A DNA stretch of 21,231 nt from Pseudomonadota bacterium (GTDB taxonomy: Bacteria; Pseudomonadota; Gammaproteobacteria; UBA4575): the NCBI GenBank assembly GCA_009839635.1, contig VXPJ01000011.1, positions 1 to 21,231 on the forward strand, in the 5' to 3' direction. The position numbers and the translations under genes were made by a program. The notes beneath the pieces are model-generated. The model ran no database searches and had not been told where the DNA came from. It worked only from the letters and a program-made list of their open reading frames with translations. The number at the start of each line of letters is the position of its first letter. Position 1 is the first letter of the stretch. Below are positions 7,702 through 16,063 of this stretch, piece after piece.

Positions 7702-8331
7702 ATGATGGTCCGATTGTCCAAGCAAATGGTCTGCGTTGCATGTGTGACCCTGTTCGTGGCGGCCTGCGCAACCCCGCCGCCGACAAAGCAGGCAAACCTC
7801 TGTGCAGTTTTTGACCAGCATCCTGACTGGTATGATTATGCGCGTGCCTCGGCTAGAGAATGGGGTACGCCAATACACATTCAGATGGCGTTCGTGCGCC
7901 ACGAGTCAAGCTACCGGTCTGATGCCAGACCGCCCTACAAATGGTTTTTGTTTATTCCGCTGGGGCGCGCATCGTCGGCCAAGGGCTATGCCCAGGCTCA
8001 GGATCCGGTGTGGGGAGAATATCAGGAAGAACGGGGCAGGCTTTTCAAGAGCCGCTCGGATATGGAAGACGCGCTTGACTTCATTGGTTGGTACAACTAC
8101 AAGACATGGCGCGAACTCGGCATCTCTCGCACCGATGCCTACAACCTGTACCTTGCCTACCATGAGGGTAAAGGGGGGTACCGGCGCGGCACCTGGAAGA
8201 AAAAGGCGGGGGTACAGCGAACTGCAGCGCGGGTAAGAGACACTGCCCGGCGCTACGCATCACAGCTGGCACGCTGCGAGACGAGCTTCCGTTGCGACTC
8301 CTGGTACCAGGTCTGGCCCTTCTGCCGTTGA
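7702..8331 (+). CDS. Lipoprotein with lytic transglycosylase (SLT-like) domain
   Basis: The protein has 209 residues. It starts with a lipoprotein signal peptide whose lipobox is VAAC, making Cys22 the likely lipidated residue. The rest resembles the lysozyme-like SLT fold of peptidoglycan lytic transglycosylases: the HESSY motif supplies the probable catalytic Glu68, KGYAQAQD corresponds to the GLMQ-like motif, and YLAYHEGKGGY to the AYNAG-like motif. It would act on peptidoglycan from a membrane anchor, probably the outer membrane. An in-frame stop at 7693-7695 limits the start to TTG 7699 or ATG 7702/7705; ATG 7702 is chosen here. The gene starts only 27 bases after tRNA-Arg on the same strand, so it may be transcribed together with the tRNA. 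It converges with the RND exporter gene. Confidence 0.82.
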   Translation: MMVRLSKQMVCVACVTLFVAACATPPPTKQANLCAVFDQHPDWYDYARASAREWGTPIHIQMAFVRHESSYRSDARPPYKWFLFIPLGRASSAKGYAQAQDPVWGEYQEERGRLFKSRSDMEDALDFIGWYNYKTWRELGISRTDAYNLYLAYHEGKGGYRRGTWKKKAGVQRTAARVRDTARRYASQLARCETSFRCDSWYQVWPFCR

Positions 8332-8389
8332 TGCTCAAGGCCCGGCCCGGGCGTCGATACATGCGGCCCCGTTCAGAGAGCAACCGGCA

Positions 8390-10723
8390 TCACTTCCTTT
8401 GAGAAACCTGTCCAGGCAACCCGTAGAATAGCCAGGCGAGGGCAGGGGCAAGCAGCACGGCCCCGGACATGTTCGCAAGAAACATGAAGGTCAGTAGCAG
8501 GCCCATGTCTGCCTGGAATTGCAGGCCGGAGAAAATCCAGGTGACAACACCAAGCGCCAGGGTCATCCCGGTGACCAGGACCGCGCTACCGGTCACCGCG
8601 AGGGTTCCCCTGAAAGCATCCACCAGTGCGGTACCGCCGATAAGCCGTCGCCTCAGGTCACTGAAAATATAGATTCCGTAATCGACCCCGATTCCCACGC
8701 CCAGGGCGGCCACCGGCAGAGTGGATACTTTCAGTCCGATTTCAAGTACGGCCATGAGAGCGAATGTGAGCGTGGTCACCAGGGCAAGCGGCACCACAAC
8801 GCAAAGCGTGGCGCGCAGTGAGCGAAAGGCCAGTAGGCAAAGAGTCAGCACGGCGCAATAGATCCACACCATCATTTCAACCTCGGCATCCCGGACCAAA
8901 TCGTTGGTAGCCGCCATCACCCCGAGGTTTCCGGTGGCCAGGCGAAAACGCAAGTGCTCGTTGTCATGTGCCTCGGCAAATGCGTTGACTTCGGCCACCA
9001 CACGGTCGATGGTCCCGGCCCGGTGATCCGTGGTGAAGATCAATACCGGCATCACGGAGCAGTCGGCATTGAGCAGACCGGAGCCCGTTTCGATTGGTCC
9101 GGTGGACTGTACCAGCGTGGCACTTGACCTCGGTAGCGTACGCCATTTTGGGTGCCCCTCGTTGTAGCCTGCGTTGATCTTGCGTGCCACTTCCGGCAGG
9201 GACAGGGAGGACTGCACGCCCGGAATCTGGGCCATGCGCGTTGCAAAATCATCGATGCGATCAAGTACGTCGAAATCGATGCAGGCGTCTGGACGAGTCT
9301 CAACGATGACCGTGAGGATATCCACGCCTACGGCGAAAAGCCGTGTAATGACCTCACTGTCGCGGTTGTAGCGGGATTCGGCACGTAACTCGGGTACACC
9401 CTCGTGTACGTCGCCAATCGCATAATGACGCGCACCCTCGGCACCAATGGCGAGCAGGATTGATGCCAACAGCAAGGTCCCGGCAGCATAGGGCCAGGCG
9501 GCCAGTTGTGCCAGTCGTTCCCACACTGGAGCGCTGCTCCGTGCCGTGCGCAACAGGCATTCCCGGTATCCGGGACCGGGGCGGGCATAGGACATCAGTA
9601 CCGGCAGGAACAGGAGGTTCGTAAGCAGGATCGCCGCCACACCGATGCTCATGGTGAGGGCGAGATCACGGATGATCTGGACGTCGATGATCAGCATCGT
9701 CAGAAAACCGGCCCCATCGCTGGCCAGCGCCACCGTTCCCGGAAGGATCAGCCGGCGAAAGGCGCTACGGGCGGCTTCGTGGGCATCGGCTCCATTGCGG
9801 ATCGCAGCGCCTGCGGCCGCCGACATCTGGACGCCATGTGAAATGCCGATGGCCAGTACCAGGAAAGGTACCAGGATGGAAATCGGGTCAATGCTGAACC
9901 CGAACAGTGAAAGCAGGCCCAGTGTCCAAATCACGGCTACGATCGAGCACAGCATCAGCAACCCCGTGTATACGATCGAGCGGGTGAAGAAGTACACCGG
10001 AGCCAGGGACAGCACGAGGGCAATTGCAAAAAACAGCAACACCGTGCCAGCGTGGTCAGCGATATCGCCGACCATTTTGGCGAAGCCGATGATGTGGATG
10101 TCGGTCTCGGGTCCCGAGTAACGGGTGCGCAGTTCATCAAGAAGGTGGGAAACTTCGATATAGTCAAGCCGTTCACCGGTACGCGGGTCGGTCTCCACCA
10201 GTTCTGCACTTACCATGGCAGCAGACAGGTCGTTGGAGACCAGCCGCCCGATGATCCCTGCCTTTTGCACGTTGATCTGAACTTGTCTCACGTCGGCCAC
10301 CGTGCCCTGGTAGTCCGGTGGTACTACATTGCCGCCTGCAAACCCGCCGCGAACGACTTCTACAAAACGGACATTGGGCGTGAACAGCGAACGAACCGAG
10401 GCCTTGTTGACACCTGGCAGAAAAAATACGGCATCGGTCACGGATCTCAGGGTTTCCAGAAACTCTGCCGAATAAATGTTCCCGGATCGCGCACGCACGG
10501 CGATCAACAGGCGATTGGCTCCTCCAAATTCTGCCTGATGTTTCTCGAAGACCTGCATGAAGGGATGATCCGTGGGCAGGTGTTTCTCAAAGCCGGCATC
10601 GATTTCCAGGCGTGCAGCCGACAGCAGCAGCGCAAGACTGACTACCAGGAAGGTGCCAACCACCAGTGGCCGATGCTGAAACAGCACCGCTTCAGACAGG
10701 TTCAGCCAGCGGTCCCTTGCCAC
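8390..10723 (-). CDS. RND superfamily exporter (MMPL/HpnN-like)
   Basis: This 777-residue inner-membrane protein has the two-fold layout of RND permeases: one N-terminal transmembrane helix, a large periplasmic loop (about 40-220), a helical bundle (about 225-390), then a second copy of the same plan. The second-half signature GVGIGVDYGIYIFSDLRRRL is typical of this branch, as is GISHGVQMSAAA in the first half. At about 780 residues it is shorter than the drug pumps AcrB/MexB (about 1040) and closer to MMPL/HpnN lipid transporters. No membrane-fusion protein or TolC gene accompanies it. It is the last gene of a minus-strand operon with DUF1302, DUF1329 and a YCF48-like protein. The start is GTG, 18 bases after the YCF48-like stop. 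Family context suggests export or inter-membrane movement of a hydrophobic compound; the substrate is unknown. Confidence 0.9.
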   Translation of the reverse strand: MARDRWLNLSEAVLFQHRPLVVGTFLVVSLALLLSAARLEIDAGFEKHLPTDHPFMQVFEKHQAEFGGANRLLIAVRARSGNIYSAEFLETLRSVTDAVFFLPGVNKASVRSLFTPNVRFVEVVRGGFAGGNVVPPDYQGTVADVRQVQINVQKAGIIGRLVSNDLSAAMVSAELVETDPRTGERLDYIEVSHLLDELRTRYSGPETDIHIIGFAKMVGDIADHAGTVLLFFAIALVLSLAPVYFFTRSIVYTGLLMLCSIVAVIWTLGLLSLFGFSIDPISILVPFLVLAIGISHGVQMSAAAGAAIRNGADAHEAARSAFRRLILPGTVALASDGAGFLTMLIIDVQIIRDLALTMSIGVAAILLTNLLFLPVLMSYARPGPGYRECLLRTARSSAPVWERLAQLAAWPYAAGTLLLASILLAIGAEGARHYAIGDVHEGVPELRAESRYNRDSEVITRLFAVGVDILTVIVETRPDACIDFDVLDRIDDFATRMAQIPGVQSSLSLPEVARKINAGYNEGHPKWRTLPRSSATLVQSTGPIETGSGLLNADCSVMPVLIFTTDHRAGTIDRVVAEVNAFAEAHDNEHLRFRLATGNLGVMAATNDLVRDAEVEMMVWIYCAVLTLCLLAFRSLRATLCVVVPLALVTTLTFALMAVLEIGLKVSTLPVAALGVGIGVDYGIYIFSDLRRRLIGGTALVDAFRGTLAVTGSAVLVTGMTLALGVVTWIFSGLQFQADMGLLLTFMFLANMSGAVLLAPALAWLFYGLPGQVSQRK

Positions 10724-10741
10724 GGTCGCTCTGCCCGTCCG

Positions 10742-11716
10742 TTATTGCCCGCGACCTTTTTCGGCGGGGAGGGTGTCTGATAGGTCCAGCGGCTGGATTC
10801 CTCCTTCACCGAACAGGAGCGCGGTATCGGGGGAGGTCACCAGGATCTTCAGGATCGACTCGCTGTGAGCACGGGAGATGCGTTCAAAGTTTCCTGCCGG
10901 GGTTTCCAGCAGCACAATTCCGTCTGCACCGGCAACGATTGCACGATGATCGGGCAGGAAAGCAGCATCGTAGAGGGATGCCGAGATGCCGGTTTCAAGG
11001 TGTTGCCATGTTTTGCCATCGTCGGTGCTTTCCAGCAGGACACCTTCCAGGCCGTAGAGGAGCACCCGGCCTGCATGCCCTGGCCTGCATCCAAAAAATG
11101 TGCCGTCCCAGCTGACATCCAGCCGGGTCCAGCTTTGGCCCCGGTTGTCGGATCGCAGCACCGTGCCAAATTCACCGCAGATAAAAAGGTTTCCGTTTGG
11201 GGCTTCGTCAATGGCATAGAAATGGGCTTCCTGCGAGTCGATTTCACGGCGCGTCCAGCTGCGGCCGTAGTCCGTTGTGCGCAATGCCAGCCCGTAGGCA
11301 CCGACCGCCAGGCCGCTTCCGTGCTGGCCGATCCACAGGTCGAATAGGGGCGTGTCCAGCTCCGGGTCCGCATGGACCACAGCCCAGCCCGTTCCGCTAG
11401 CAGGACTTGAGAGAACCAGTGCATCGTGTCCGGTGGCAACCAGCTGCCCCTCACGGGTGGCTGTGACTGCAGTCAACATGCTGCGTACCGGCCCCCGGAT
11501 CTGTTGCCATCGGTCACCGGACGATGTCCCGTGCACGATCAGGCCACGAGCACCGACGCCGAGTATCCCGTCCTGGGTCCGGACAGCCGCATTGATCTGG
11601 CCGCAATCCGGGCAGGCCAGGAGGGGTGCACTTTCGTTCAGGGGTTCTGCGCGGGAGAGAGAGGAAGCCGTCGCCGCCAAAATCAGAAGTAAGGCAAGCG
11701 CCAGCGGGTGCCGCAC
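10742..11716 (-). CDS. Periplasmic YCF48-like beta-propeller protein
   Basis: The 324-residue protein begins with a signal peptide (MRHPLALALLLILAATASSL). The body is made of repeats such as GLALRTTDYGRSWTRRE, GTVLRSDNRGQSWTRLD and GVLLESTDDGKTWQHLE. These are the BNR-like blades of the YCF48/HCF136 family, known from a photosystem II assembly factor but widespread in non-photosynthetic bacteria with unclear function. It is the third gene of the operon, between DUF1329 and the RND exporter, with 21-base and 18-base gaps. The start is GTG with AAGGA about ten bases upstream. In this context it probably acts as a periplasmic scaffold or adaptor for the exporter. Confidence 0.86.
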   Translation of the reverse strand: MRHPLALALLLILAATASSLSRAEPLNESAPLLACPDCGQINAAVRTQDGILGVGARGLIVHGTSSGDRWQQIRGPVRSMLTAVTATREGQLVATGHDALVLSSPASGTGWAVVHADPELDTPLFDLWIGQHGSGLAVGAYGLALRTTDYGRSWTRREIDSQEAHFYAIDEAPNGNLFICGEFGTVLRSDNRGQSWTRLDVSWDGTFFGCRPGHAGRVLLYGLEGVLLESTDDGKTWQHLETGISASLYDAAFLPDHRAIVAGADGIVLLETPAGNFERISRAHSESILKILVTSPDTALLFGEGGIQPLDLSDTLPAEKGRGQ

Positions 11717-11737
11717 CGAGGGGTGATCCTTTCCTGT

Positions 11738-13108
11738 CTAGCGACGGCCGTGCTGGCGCAATGCTTCGGTGGTGAACCGGTTGCGTGCCAGCGGGTGGTC
11801 AAACCGGGCGGGTTCGAATTCGTTGCTCAGTCCCTGGACAAGGTAACGCCCGTTCTGGAGGTCGTACACCGTCGTGGCCGTGGTCCAGGTAAGGGGTACC
11901 TCGTAGTAATTGATCGTGTGTGCCTCGCTGACCCTCCAGATTTCACCGCGCCCGTCGTACTGGTCTGCAATGGCGATCTGCCAGCTGTCCTCATCCAGGA
12001 AAAAGGTGCGCCGCTCGTAGATATGCCGCATGTCTTCTTTCAGTCGTGCCTCAACCACCCATACGCGGTGCAGCTCGTAACGTGTCAGATCCGGATTGAG
12101 GTGCCCGGGCTGGAGGATGTCCTCGAAACGGTTCTGGTCGCTGTGCAGCCGGTAGCTGTTGTACGGGATGTAGAGTTCCTTCTTGCCCACCAGCGTCCAG
12201 TCATAACGGTCCGGTGCACCGTTGAAGATATCGGACTGGTCGTTGGTGCGCTGCCCGTCCGAGGCTGTGCCCGGGTTGTCGTAACCGACGTTGGGTGCCC
12301 GGCGGACCCTGCGCTGGCCTGGGTTGTAGGTCCAGGCCTTGCGTGGCTCGGCGGCCTGGTTGAGGGTTTCATAGACCAGCAGCAACTGCCCGGCCAGCCG
12401 AGGCGGCGACAGGACCTCCTGGCGGAAATAGGCTAGCTTGTTGTCAATGGTCGAGACGGTGGCCCCCGGCTGGTGATAAGGCCAGAGGATGTCCTCCTTG
12501 AGGCGCACCATGACATATGCTCCATCCGCCGTGGGAATCGCCTGGCCTGCAGCTGTGCTGAGTGTCGTCCCACGGTAGCGAAGCAGGTGGTTCCAGACCG
12601 CTTCCAGGCCGTTTTGCGGAATCGGGAACGGAATGCCTTCGGCAGCATTCAGCACGCCGTTGCCCTGCTCGGTCAGGGTCGCTGTGGTGGCGTTGGCAAT
12701 GGTTCGCTCGTAGAGCCGCTGCGGCAAAGATGCCGTGCGCCGGCTCGGGTAGACAGGCATGCGAAATGTATCCGGATAACGGTGAAAGAGTGCAATCTGC
12801 CCGGGAGAGAGATGAGATTCATGCTCATGCACGTTCTTTGCGGTGATCACGAACAGCGGCTTGTCCCCGGGAAACGGGTCGGGGTGATGCATGCCCGGCT
12901 GATACCCCTCCGGCGGCTGAGTGATGCCGCCCTGCCAGGGCGGGATGGTGCCGCCAGCGTTGCCCGCAGCCTCAGCACCCAGCGGGGTCAAATCGGCACC
13001 GAGCCGAGCTGTCGTCTCGGCCGTGACCTCGGCAGACACGAGCAGCCCTGCGAAGGCCAGCAGAACCAGTGCCGGCAGGCTTTTTCGGCATGCTGTTATG
13101 TATCTCAT
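11738..13108 (-). CDS. DUF1329 family periplasmic (LolB-like) protein
   Basis: This is a 456-residue secreted protein. The ATG at 13108 is preferred because GGAG (13119-13122) lies 10 bases upstream and translation then starts with a good signal peptide (MRYITACRKSLPALVLLAFA). A TTG at 13135 in the same frame would add nine residues and overlap the upstream gene. The DUF1329 opening signature is clear: RLGADLTPLGAEAAGNAGGT (35-54) followed by IPPWQGG. Structures of this family resemble LolB, a lipoprotein carrier with a hydrophobic pocket. It follows DUF1302 within the operon and precedes the YCF48-like gene. A role as a periplasmic or outer-membrane carrier of a hydrophobic ligand is an inference from fold and neighbours. 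Confidence 0.9.
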   Translation of the reverse strand: MRYITACRKSLPALVLLAFAGLLVSAEVTAETTARLGADLTPLGAEAAGNAGGTIPPWQGGITQPPEGYQPGMHHPDPFPGDKPLFVITAKNVHEHESHLSPGQIALFHRYPDTFRMPVYPSRRTASLPQRLYERTIANATTATLTEQGNGVLNAAEGIPFPIPQNGLEAVWNHLLRYRGTTLSTAAGQAIPTADGAYVMVRLKEDILWPYHQPGATVSTIDNKLAYFRQEVLSPPRLAGQLLLVYETLNQAAEPRKAWTYNPGQRRVRRAPNVGYDNPGTASDGQRTNDQSDIFNGAPDRYDWTLVGKKELYIPYNSYRLHSDQNRFEDILQPGHLNPDLTRYELHRVWVVEARLKEDMRHIYERRTFFLDEDSWQIAIADQYDGRGEIWRVSEAHTINYYEVPLTWTTATTVYDLQNGRYLVQGLSNEFEPARFDHPLARNRFTTEALRQHGRR

Positions 13109-13118
13109 GTCATTCGTT

Positions 13119-13122
13119 CTCC
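13119..13122 (-). promoter_or_regulatory. Ribosome binding site (GGAG) selecting the DUF1329 start
   Basis: GGAG on the minus strand lies 10 bases before ATG 13108 and downstream of the alternative TTG 13135, so it supports the shorter protein. Confidence 0.55.
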
Positions 13123-13131
13123 GCCTGTCGC

Positions 13132-14985
13132 TCAAAAGGAATAGTTCATTGTGAACGCGAGGAAGTCACGATCGTTCAGCAGGTTGGCTGCACCCCCTCC
13201 GAACGAATTGGTGTAGGACAGGCCGGCCCGCCAGGAATGCAGGTAACCTGCATTGATCGATAGCGTGACCGTTTTCCGGTCCTCGATGAAATTGCCGATG
13301 GGCGTCGGGGCCGTTCCATTCACGTCATGCGAGAAGGCGATCTGCGGCGAGAGGCTCACCGGGCCCACTGCATTGTTGTAGGTCATGCGCAGCAAGGCGC
13401 GGTACCCCCAGGAGAACGAGTCGGCAAAGCCTCCATCTTGGGTGGCAGGCTGTATGCTTGCCTGCGTGAAAACTGGGTTGGCACTGGTCCACGTGCCGGC
13501 AGCCTCGTAGCGGAGCTCCGACCGTTTTTCTAGGCCCTGCACCCGGGTAAAACCCGCCTCGGCCAGAAACACGGTCTGGCTTGATCTGAGCATGGGAATC
13601 GGGCCCAGTACCTTGGTGAGGGCCAACGAGCCTTGCAGCACGTCCTTGCGGCGAAAGCCCTGCAGTTCCTGTCCCCGGGCCAGGGCACCGGTCTGGCTCA
13701 GGCTCAGCAGGCTACCTGCCTGCTGCAGTTGTTGCAGGCCTGCGGCGAGTCGCGCAGGGGCACCGTTTGGCACTTGCACCAGTCGTAATGGAGAAAGCGA
13801 GGAGTAGAACAGCTCGGTCGTATCGATTTGCAAAGGCTGGTCCCGGCGATAGGAAATCTCGGCCTGGAACGCGAAACCACTGGTACCGATCTCGGTGTTG
13901 ATGCTGGCACCCATGAGGTCGATGTCTTCCGGGAATTCCCGGAAATAACGGATGGACCCGGCAAAACCCTGGGGTGTGAAAATAGCTTGCGGCTGGCCTG
14001 CCTGGACGGACACCAGCGGCAGGCGGCTGTGGATGCGGGCATAGTAGAGACCCAGTTCTGCATCGTTCAGGAACGGGGAGAAGTAGCGCAGCGCAAGGCC
14101 AAACTGGCCATGGTCGTCCGCGTCGCGGTCGCTTGCCCTTGGTACCCGGGAGCATCTAAGGGGGCAGCTCGGGTCTGGCGCATCGTCGTTGTCATCTGCT
14201 GCGCCGGGCACGCCGAATCCGAAATGTACGGTTTTGCCTCCCGGACTGCCTGCATCACTGGTCGAGAAAAACGTGCCTGCCGGCTCAAGTTCGGTATGCG
14301 CCGAGCGGAACTGGTAGAAGCTTTCGACAAACAGGCTGTCAGTGAGACCAAGTCGCAGGTTGACAGCCGTGATGGGTTTGAGTACATCGCGAATTTCCGC
14401 ACCGGCCACGCGAAGCTTGGAGCTGTCTACGGGATTGATCGAGTTGAGGCCATTACGGATAAAGACGCTTTCCCCCCAGTGGATCACCTGGTCGCCTGCA
14501 CGGATCAAAAGCGGGGAGCCGCCCAGGTTGAACTGGCCATCGAGGTAGGCGTCCAGCAACTCGAAATCGTACCCAGCATAACCTTTGGCGCTGTGCGACA
14601 GGCGCGTGCGGTCGGTGTGCTCATCCGCGATGGCATAGTCGTAAAAGTACAAGGCGCGCGCGAAAATACCCAGATTCCCGCGGTTGAGCTCGAGTTCATG
14701 CGTGATCTTGGTGTTGGCGGAGACGAAGTCGCCCGTGTCGTAGTTGAGATTGCCATCATCCTCGTTGATGGACCAGGCCGAGCCGCCATTGGATACGGCG
14801 ATCAGGTTGTTTTTTCGTCCCTGGGTGCGAATCGCGGCCCCGACCGAGACTGTGGTGTCGAAATACCCCGTGATGCCAGATGCGCTGCCCGGTAACTCAA
14901 CGGCGGTGGCTTGAAGCGGAAGCAGGCAGGCCAGTGCCAGCCCTGCAGTGAAGGCTGCCCGCCGCTTCAGGGAATTTTCTGGCAT
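13132..14985 (-). CDS. DUF1302 family predicted outer-membrane protein
   Basis: The 617-residue protein starts with a signal peptide (AAFTAGLALACLLPLQATAV) and is rich in alternating, aromatic-bordered stretches typical of beta-barrels. It ends in DFLAFTMNYSF, and a terminal Phe is the usual outer-membrane insertion signal. Family features include ITGYFDTTVSVGAAIRTQ near the start, AGDQVIHWGESVFIRNGLN around 160-180, and a repeated EISYRRDQPLQI-type pattern. ATG 14985 has GGAG (14997-15000) 11 bases upstream. It is the first gene of the four-gene operon; its stop lies just before the DUF1329 ATG. DUF1302 proteins recur beside DUF1329 and RND genes, and a channel or receptor function for hydrophobic substrates is likely but unproven. 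Confidence 0.88.
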   Translation of the reverse strand: MPENSLKRRAAFTAGLALACLLPLQATAVELPGSASGITGYFDTTVSVGAAIRTQGRKNNLIAVSNGGSAWSINEDDGNLNYDTGDFVSANTKITHELELNRGNLGIFARALYFYDYAIADEHTDRTRLSHSAKGYAGYDFELLDAYLDGQFNLGGSPLLIRAGDQVIHWGESVFIRNGLNSINPVDSSKLRVAGAEIRDVLKPITAVNLRLGLTDSLFVESFYQFRSAHTELEPAGTFFSTSDAGSPGGKTVHFGFGVPGAADDNDDAPDPSCPLRCSRVPRASDRDADDHGQFGLALRYFSPFLNDAELGLYYARIHSRLPLVSVQAGQPQAIFTPQGFAGSIRYFREFPEDIDLMGASINTEIGTSGFAFQAEISYRRDQPLQIDTTELFYSSLSPLRLVQVPNGAPARLAAGLQQLQQAGSLLSLSQTGALARGQELQGFRRKDVLQGSLALTKVLGPIPMLRSSQTVFLAEAGFTRVQGLEKRSELRYEAAGTWTSANPVFTQASIQPATQDGGFADSFSWGYRALLRMTYNNAVGPVSLSPQIAFSHDVNGTAPTPIGNFIEDRKTVTLSINAGYLHSWRAGLSYTNSFGGGAANLLNDRDFLAFTMNYSF

Positions 14986-15056
14986 TTCTTCTTAGACTCC
15001 CCTCGGGTTGTTGCAGCCTGGCCTCGTGTGATGCTGCCCCCCGTCCTGTTGCAGTA

Positions 15057-15085
15057 ACGATACCGTAGTAACTGTCATGCGGCAA
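15057..15085 (-). promoter_or_regulatory. Possible sigma-70-type promoter of the DUF1302 operon
   Basis: On the minus strand, TTGCCG (15085-15080) and TATCGT (15062-15057) are separated by exactly 17 bases and point at the DUF1302 start about 70 bases downstream. The -35 is a fair match and the -10 is moderate. Confidence 0.35.
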
Positions 15086-15143
15086 ACCAGGGCCAGAAAT
15101 CTGTGACCGGAGATCGTGTATGCCTGTGGTAGCTGGCCGGTTT

Positions 15144-15935
15144 TCAGTCACATTTTTCAGCAGTCAGTTGTTCCAGGCCCGTTTGCTCACGTGGCGAGTG
15201 GTGCAGGTCGTACCGTGCCGTGATGCGCATGAACCTTAGCAGGTACTCGCAGTGAAACTGTGCATCGGGTGGAAGCCACGCAAGAGGCCCCTTCGCGCCC
15301 TTGTCCTGGTTCACGAAAGCCTCGACCACGAAAAGGTTTGCCGAGTCGTTCATGAAACGCCTTTGCTTTTCAGGCTCCCAGCGGTCCGCGCCCCGTATCC
15401 AGGCGTAGTAAAGCGGAACAAGGTGATCGATATGCAGGCCGTGCGCATGGGTGTGGGTCATACCGGTATACGGGTCTTCCCACTGCCCCTGGATAACCCG
15501 GCACCCGTTTTTCGACAAGCGGACAGGGGCCCTGGACAGGTCGATCAGGCGCTCATGGCGTGTGTTCTGACAGTCGCCGTCCGCATCTGCCCATCCGCCG
15601 AACACGTCTCGATCATAGAGTCTGGATGGCGGCCGGTTGGCGTGAGACTGGGGTTGCGTTTTGCCAGCGGTCGAATCGTGCCTCTGCGATGCGGAGCATT
15701 GTCCTTGTCCACGCTTGGGGTGCCGCCCCCCACTGGCAAGACAGGCATCGATGGAATCAAAGGCGGTATAGTTTGAGGTGCGTGCATAATAGTGTCCACC
15801 AGGGCAATGGCAGATGCCGGATTTCGACTTCTTTATCAGCTGTTCTGCAGCATTTGCTGAACCAGCCATGACAGCGAGTACAGTGGCAACAATCAGCCAC
15901 TGTAAAGCGGTTCTCCATACCTGACCCTCGCTCAC
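15144..15935 (-). CDS. Secreted HNH nuclease (DUF1524/GmrSD C-terminal-like)
   Basis: This 263-residue protein has an N-terminal signal-like segment (LQWLIVATVLAVMAGSANA). A small Cys-containing region follows (GICHCPGGHYY near 40-50), then a low-complexity linker (about 80-105). The HNH domain comes next, with LYDRDVFGGWADADGDCQNT (106-125), DPYTG (154-158), the metal-site motif HIDHLVPL (168-175), and later Asn residues in NDSANLFVV and FVNQDKG, then WLPP. This pattern matches secreted HNH nucleases related to the GmrSD C-terminal domain. It probably degrades DNA outside the cytoplasm, for nutrients or competition. The start is GTG; an in-frame stop lies just upstream. A TACAAT -10-like box (15970-15965) lies about 30 bases upstream, without a clear -35. 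It lies 158 bases upstream of the DUF1302 operon on the same strand but probably has its own promoter. Confidence 0.85.
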   Translation of the reverse strand: MSEGQVWRTALQWLIVATVLAVMAGSANAAEQLIKKSKSGICHCPGGHYYARTSNYTAFDSIDACLASGGRHPKRGQGQCSASQRHDSTAGKTQPQSHANRPPSRLYDRDVFGGWADADGDCQNTRHERLIDLSRAPVRLSKNGCRVIQGQWEDPYTGMTHTHAHGLHIDHLVPLYYAWIRGADRWEPEKQRRFMNDSANLFVVEAFVNQDKGAKGPLAWLPPDAQFHCEYLLRFMRITARYDLHHSPREQTGLEQLTAEKCD

Positions 15936-16043
15936 GACTCTTTCATTCAGTCATCCCTAGAGGCATTGTATACTGGGAGACAGGCAGCCGTAGCGTAACT
16001 TCAATTCTGTGCCAGCCCGTCCTTATAGAACCCTACGAATTTC

Positions 16044-16051
16044 AGGAGAGG
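16044..16051 (+). promoter_or_regulatory. Strong ribosome binding site facing an ATA codon
   Basis: AGGAGAGG is followed after 3 bases by ATA (16055-16057), in frame with the downstream fragment. The next in-frame conventional start is TTG 16064. An ATG-to-ATA change in an old start codon is the simplest reading. Confidence 0.45.
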
Positions 16052-16063
16052 TCCATAATCGCC

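Noticed and set aside
10052..10780. 242-codon plus-strand open frame opposite the RND exporter
   Set aside because: Antisense of conserved RND sequence, no recognisable protein.
11708..12436. 242-codon plus-strand open frame opposite DUF1329
   Set aside because: A shadow of the DUF1329 gene; no family resemblance or ribosome site.
13828..14895. 355-codon plus-strand open frame opposite DUF1302
   Set aside because: No domain features; the minus strand encodes a signal peptide and beta-barrel family signatures.
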